Shown here one piece after another: positions 60,438-64,000 of a stretch of DNA of 64,000 bases. Every line of letters begins with the position of its first letter. Position 1 is the stretch's first letter. Source of the stretch: Edolisoma coerulescens (taxonomy: Eukaryota; Chordata; Aves; Passeriformes; Campephagidae); the NCBI GenBank assembly GCA_013397115.1, contig VWZW01001373.1, positions 7,348 through 71,347 on the forward strand. Reading direction: 5' to 3'. The notes beneath the pieces were generated by a model that made no database searches, was not told the origin of the DNA, and worked only from the letters and a program-made list of their open reading frames with translations. Made by a program: the position numbers and the translations under genes.

Positions 60438-63400
60438 GTAAGGCAAGATTCACGCGTTCCTTTGCATGCAGCCAGGTCAGTCTGGGGACACGAGAAGGCA
60501 CGTGCCTGCCCTTGTGGTGGGGTTATCTACATGTGTGCTCTCAACTCAGCCCATTTGAAGCCTTCCTGTAACTAAAGCTGATTTTTTTCCTTTTAGCTTG
60601 TCTGTCTCATGTGCCAAACATCAGACTTAGACTTGTCTTACCATTCTTCATGTAATATGACTTGGTCTCTCAAACAAAATATATTGCTCATCTGTGCTGG
60701 CTGTAGTGGAGGTGTAGGCATATGTGTGTGCATGTGAAGTCAGAAAAAATTTATAAATTTTTTCTGCTTCATGGTTGCTGTGGGAATTGCAAGGGGAGAA
60801 ACGAGAAAATACGTTGCATTGCAGTATGTGTACATACGTACTGTAATGCTGGAAATTTTTCATTTGGCAATAGACATGGGCTTGTTTAACTAGTCTTGAT
60901 GCCAAAAGATTTTTGCTTTTTATATATTTTTCATATGTGCGTTGCTTTGTAGGCTATTATTGTACAAGTTCTTAGTTAACTCCGGTACTTTTCCTACCCT
61001 GTTAAACAAATACATTCCTGGAATCCTATTCTAATCTTGCTTCTTTGGTGAACCAAGGCCATTTCAGTTTCCCATGTATTTAGACGTAGACAATATGGGG
61101 CAATAAGCAAGGGGGAGGCTTCAGTAGGGAGCCAAACCGAGAAGGTGAATTACTTCATTAACTGTATTTTTAATTGGGGGTTCTTGTCAATTTTGCTAAT
61201 TTGCTAAACTTATAAAACTGTTGAAGCCCTGTATCATGTGTCCATTCTGCCATAAGTGCACCTGGAGGACCCTCAGTAAATGCTAACTGCTTTTTCTCAT
61301 TTTAATCTTGTTTGGCTTGTGATTTTAGAGCTGATAAGGCATCAGTCTGATGAAAAAGCTATAGTAGTGTATTGTACAGCTTTGTGTACAAGCATGCTTT
61401 GTATCCTGTTAGCCTGATGTTCACTGCCAGTTTTCCTCTTAGTCTTTGTTCTAGGTTTTCTGAAGTTTTCTCAGGAATAAGGTGCCAAACTTTCAGCTTG
61501 TGTAATGTTCTTGATGTTCCAACTTTAATTTCTGCTAACTTATTTTATACTTGGTAAAAACGTAATATGCCTGTTTTGCCCGTAAGGAAATCTTGATCTC
61601 AGAAAATTCTGATCTTGAAAATTACTTTCTGAATGAAGGAGCTGGGCAGCTGTTGAGGTGAAATTGAGGTGAATGAGATGACATTACACAGACCAGTTGC
61701 TTCTTTTAACTCATAGAATGAGTAAATAGTGTGAGCCTGGGGACAGATATACCTTTCTTAGAGTGACAGAATAAATTGTGCTACACATTTCCGAAAGGTA
61801 ATTTTTACTTCTGGTATTTATTCCTGTAGTAAGAGTGACAGGTGAAAAGCAAAAGCAAATCCCTTCTTTCTTTCCCAATCCAGTCTACCTTCTTTTACAA
61901 GCAGTTGTTCATGAAGTTCTAGTAACTAAGGGTCTTTGAGGGGCTATGAACAATCACCTCTGGTATCTGATGGTGTTGTCTTTGCCCTTCCATTTCTGAG
62001 ATAAACCATACTTTATGCAGGAGAGGAGGGCTAAGGCTGTCATAGTTTGTGTTGATAGTCGTGTTTGAGGCACCTGGTAAGAGACTCTGCAGCCGTACCT
62101 GTCAGAGAGGGCTGTTCATACAGGTACACCAGGATCTGATTCAGAAATGTGATGGGGAAGGATCCAGTGTCTGGTGTAAGGCTTCCTGTCAGCTTCATTT
62201 GTCAAAAAATTGCTAGAGGGAATGTGCAGAAAGCAATTGGGTAAAGGTTATCTATTTGTTTATTTCATAGCACAGCTAAGTTAAACAACAGTCCAGCTGT
62301 TCAGTATTAATGATTCACTTCATCTACTTGGGCATGGCACTGCTTCAGAGGGATTTAAATATTTTCAGTTAAGGAATATTTTTCTGCTTTATGAAAACTC
62401 CAGGTTATATTTGGATTGTTCTATCAGTGTCCTCTGAGGTATTTCACGTCTCTTTGTGTGGGGAAACCTCAGGTAAGGGATAAGGCATTGCCCACCAGAA
62501 ATTTCTCCATCACTTTTCTGTACAAACATCACCAGCCAGTTATCTGGTGACAGCAATGCCACTGTTTCCTGGGGCACCTGCGAGGGTTGAGGATGATCTG
62601 GAACTTGAAGCCCCAGAGCCTAGGCAACTCAGTGCTGCCCTTTAAAAGACAGTCTGTGGAGCTTCTCACAAAGTGTGTAATAAACCGTACTGCCTTTCCT
62701 AAGAGCAATAAAGGTTAGAGTATTTGTGTTTGAAATATGGATTCTGCTGCCTCTAGTATGATGATACCTCTTGGAATTTTTAGAAGCTGTCAGTGTGGGA
62801 TGCCTAAAGGACTTTTAATAGTTTTCACCACATACAGGATGGTATTTTGATCTCTGTGACTTGTCTGGGGACAGACAAATGAGTTATTGCCTGTGAACCC
62901 TGTTAACTTTCCTAGCAGAATTGCATTTTATGCCCTTCACTGCTAAGTGAAATTCTTTGGCTCACCTGAAAGGAGCAGTTTAAACCAGACAAGTTTCTTT
63001 TTGAAATCAACTCAATTCTTGATGTGAGAGTATCAAATACTTCTAGTAAGACTGCCGTTTCTTTTGTCCTCTTATTAACCCAGGTTTCATACTGATGTAA
63101 CTATTGATTTCCAGCACTGTTTGACTAAGCTGGAGGGGTGGGGGAGCAAGCTAACAAAGAAGGGAAAAAAATCAGCCTGAAATTCAAATTGACGTGAGGA
63201 TCGTAACAAACACGTGAATGTGAAATGTGCAAAATTAATGGCACATCAGGCTGTGTGCTTGATTTACTGAATAGTCTCTGCACACATCTGCTTGTGTTAT
63301 TTTCCTTTTCATTAGCCACTTCAGGGCACTGGGCAAGAGGGGGGTTCTATCTTGGATGGTCTTTGAGGCAGAAATGATTAAGATATCTGTTTCTGATGAT

Positions 63401-64000
63401 GAGATTTCTGATCTCTGGAGCCCTTCAAGCTAAGAATTTCTCACTTTTTCATGTGGCTTAAAAGCAGGCAAGCTCAAAACTCCAGGCTTTATATTCCTAG
63501 GCATTGTCATGTTTAGGAAGATGCTTTCACTGTTAAAAATGGGTCGAGAGGACCAGAGTATTTTGATCAACAAGAGAATAGCTTACCAGTGTGCACACAC
63601 ACTGGAACTGCCTAAGACCAGGAGCTGCTTGTGTCTGGGGGTCTTACCATAGCAAAGAGCCAATGAGATGAGATATGACTGTTTCCCGTGGTGAAGGGAA
63701 GCAATAAAACCGTGCTCCCAGCCAGCACGATGCAATGAAAATCCCTGCTGGCACCAAATCTGGAGATCAGTATGACTCTGAGCTGCTTAGACACAGGAAG
63801 CAATTCACAAAGTCTAATTTCAGCCTGGTGAGGCTCATCTCTCCAGGGGCCTCTGTAAAGAGAACAGGGGATAAGCAGCCCCTGTGGAGAGGGACTGAGA
63901 GCAGGACCCCAATTAGCTGGTGTGAATCATACTCCAGAGCCAGGCTCTGGTGGTTGGTTGTGAAGAGGAGTCTGGAGAGAACCTCCTTGTTAGGCTAAAG
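60438..64000 (+). other. KCNIP1 intron, right end of window
   Basis: AT-rich non-coding sequence with short open frames only. I looked for the KCNIP1 exon encoding the region before the EF hands, and for the MGAVMG-type first exon, and saw neither. The last 400 bases are slightly GC-richer but unrecognised. Confidence 0.5.

Overview
The window is vertebrate nuclear DNA, almost certainly from a bird. It is AT-rich and mostly non-coding, with short exons bounded by GT-AG introns. It carries several CR1 retrotransposon copies and at least one LTR of avian type. I cannot tell the order or species from sequence alone. No prokaryotic-style genes, operons, tRNAs, rRNAs or CRISPR arrays were seen.

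Two genes can be supported, both encoding auxiliary subunits of potassium channels. On the plus strand, an 88-nt coding exon at 1413-1500 encodes an alternative N-terminus of KCNIP1 (KChIP1), the EF-hand subunit of Kv4 channels. It opens with MSDCSKRCK and ends in a phase-1 GT donor. On the minus strand, three exons between 6663 and 10652 give a complete 200-residue KCNMB1, the beta-1 subunit of the BK channel (start codon, two GT-AG introns, stop). KCNMB1 therefore lies antisense inside the first intron of this KCNIP1 isoform. From memory, mammals have the same arrangement.

Layout: 1-1412, KCNIP1 5' flank or leader. 1413-1500, KCNIP1 alternative first coding exon. 1501-6654, intron with a retroviral-type LTR near 5425-5880. 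6655-10661, KCNMB1. 10662-64000, KCNIP1 intron with no further exon I can recognise. This last part holds CR1 copies at 32402-32552 (minus), 33290-34793 (plus) and 43411-44265 (minus), three possible LTR-like blocks, two faint ancient-repeat remnants, simple repeats, a CpG-rich patch near 58750 and an exon-like segment ending in a strong donor at 60437.

The KCNIP1 exons for the EF-hand core and the myristoylated MGAVMG-type first exon were not found, so they probably lie to the right of the window. I found no novel multi-gene system. The observations most worth following are the alternative KCNIP1 N-terminus, the extra cysteine and acidic insert in the KCNMB1 loop, possible regulatory clusters (three CAGGTG E-boxes; a GATA inverted repeat), and the possible internal promoter or exon at 58.7-60.4 kb.
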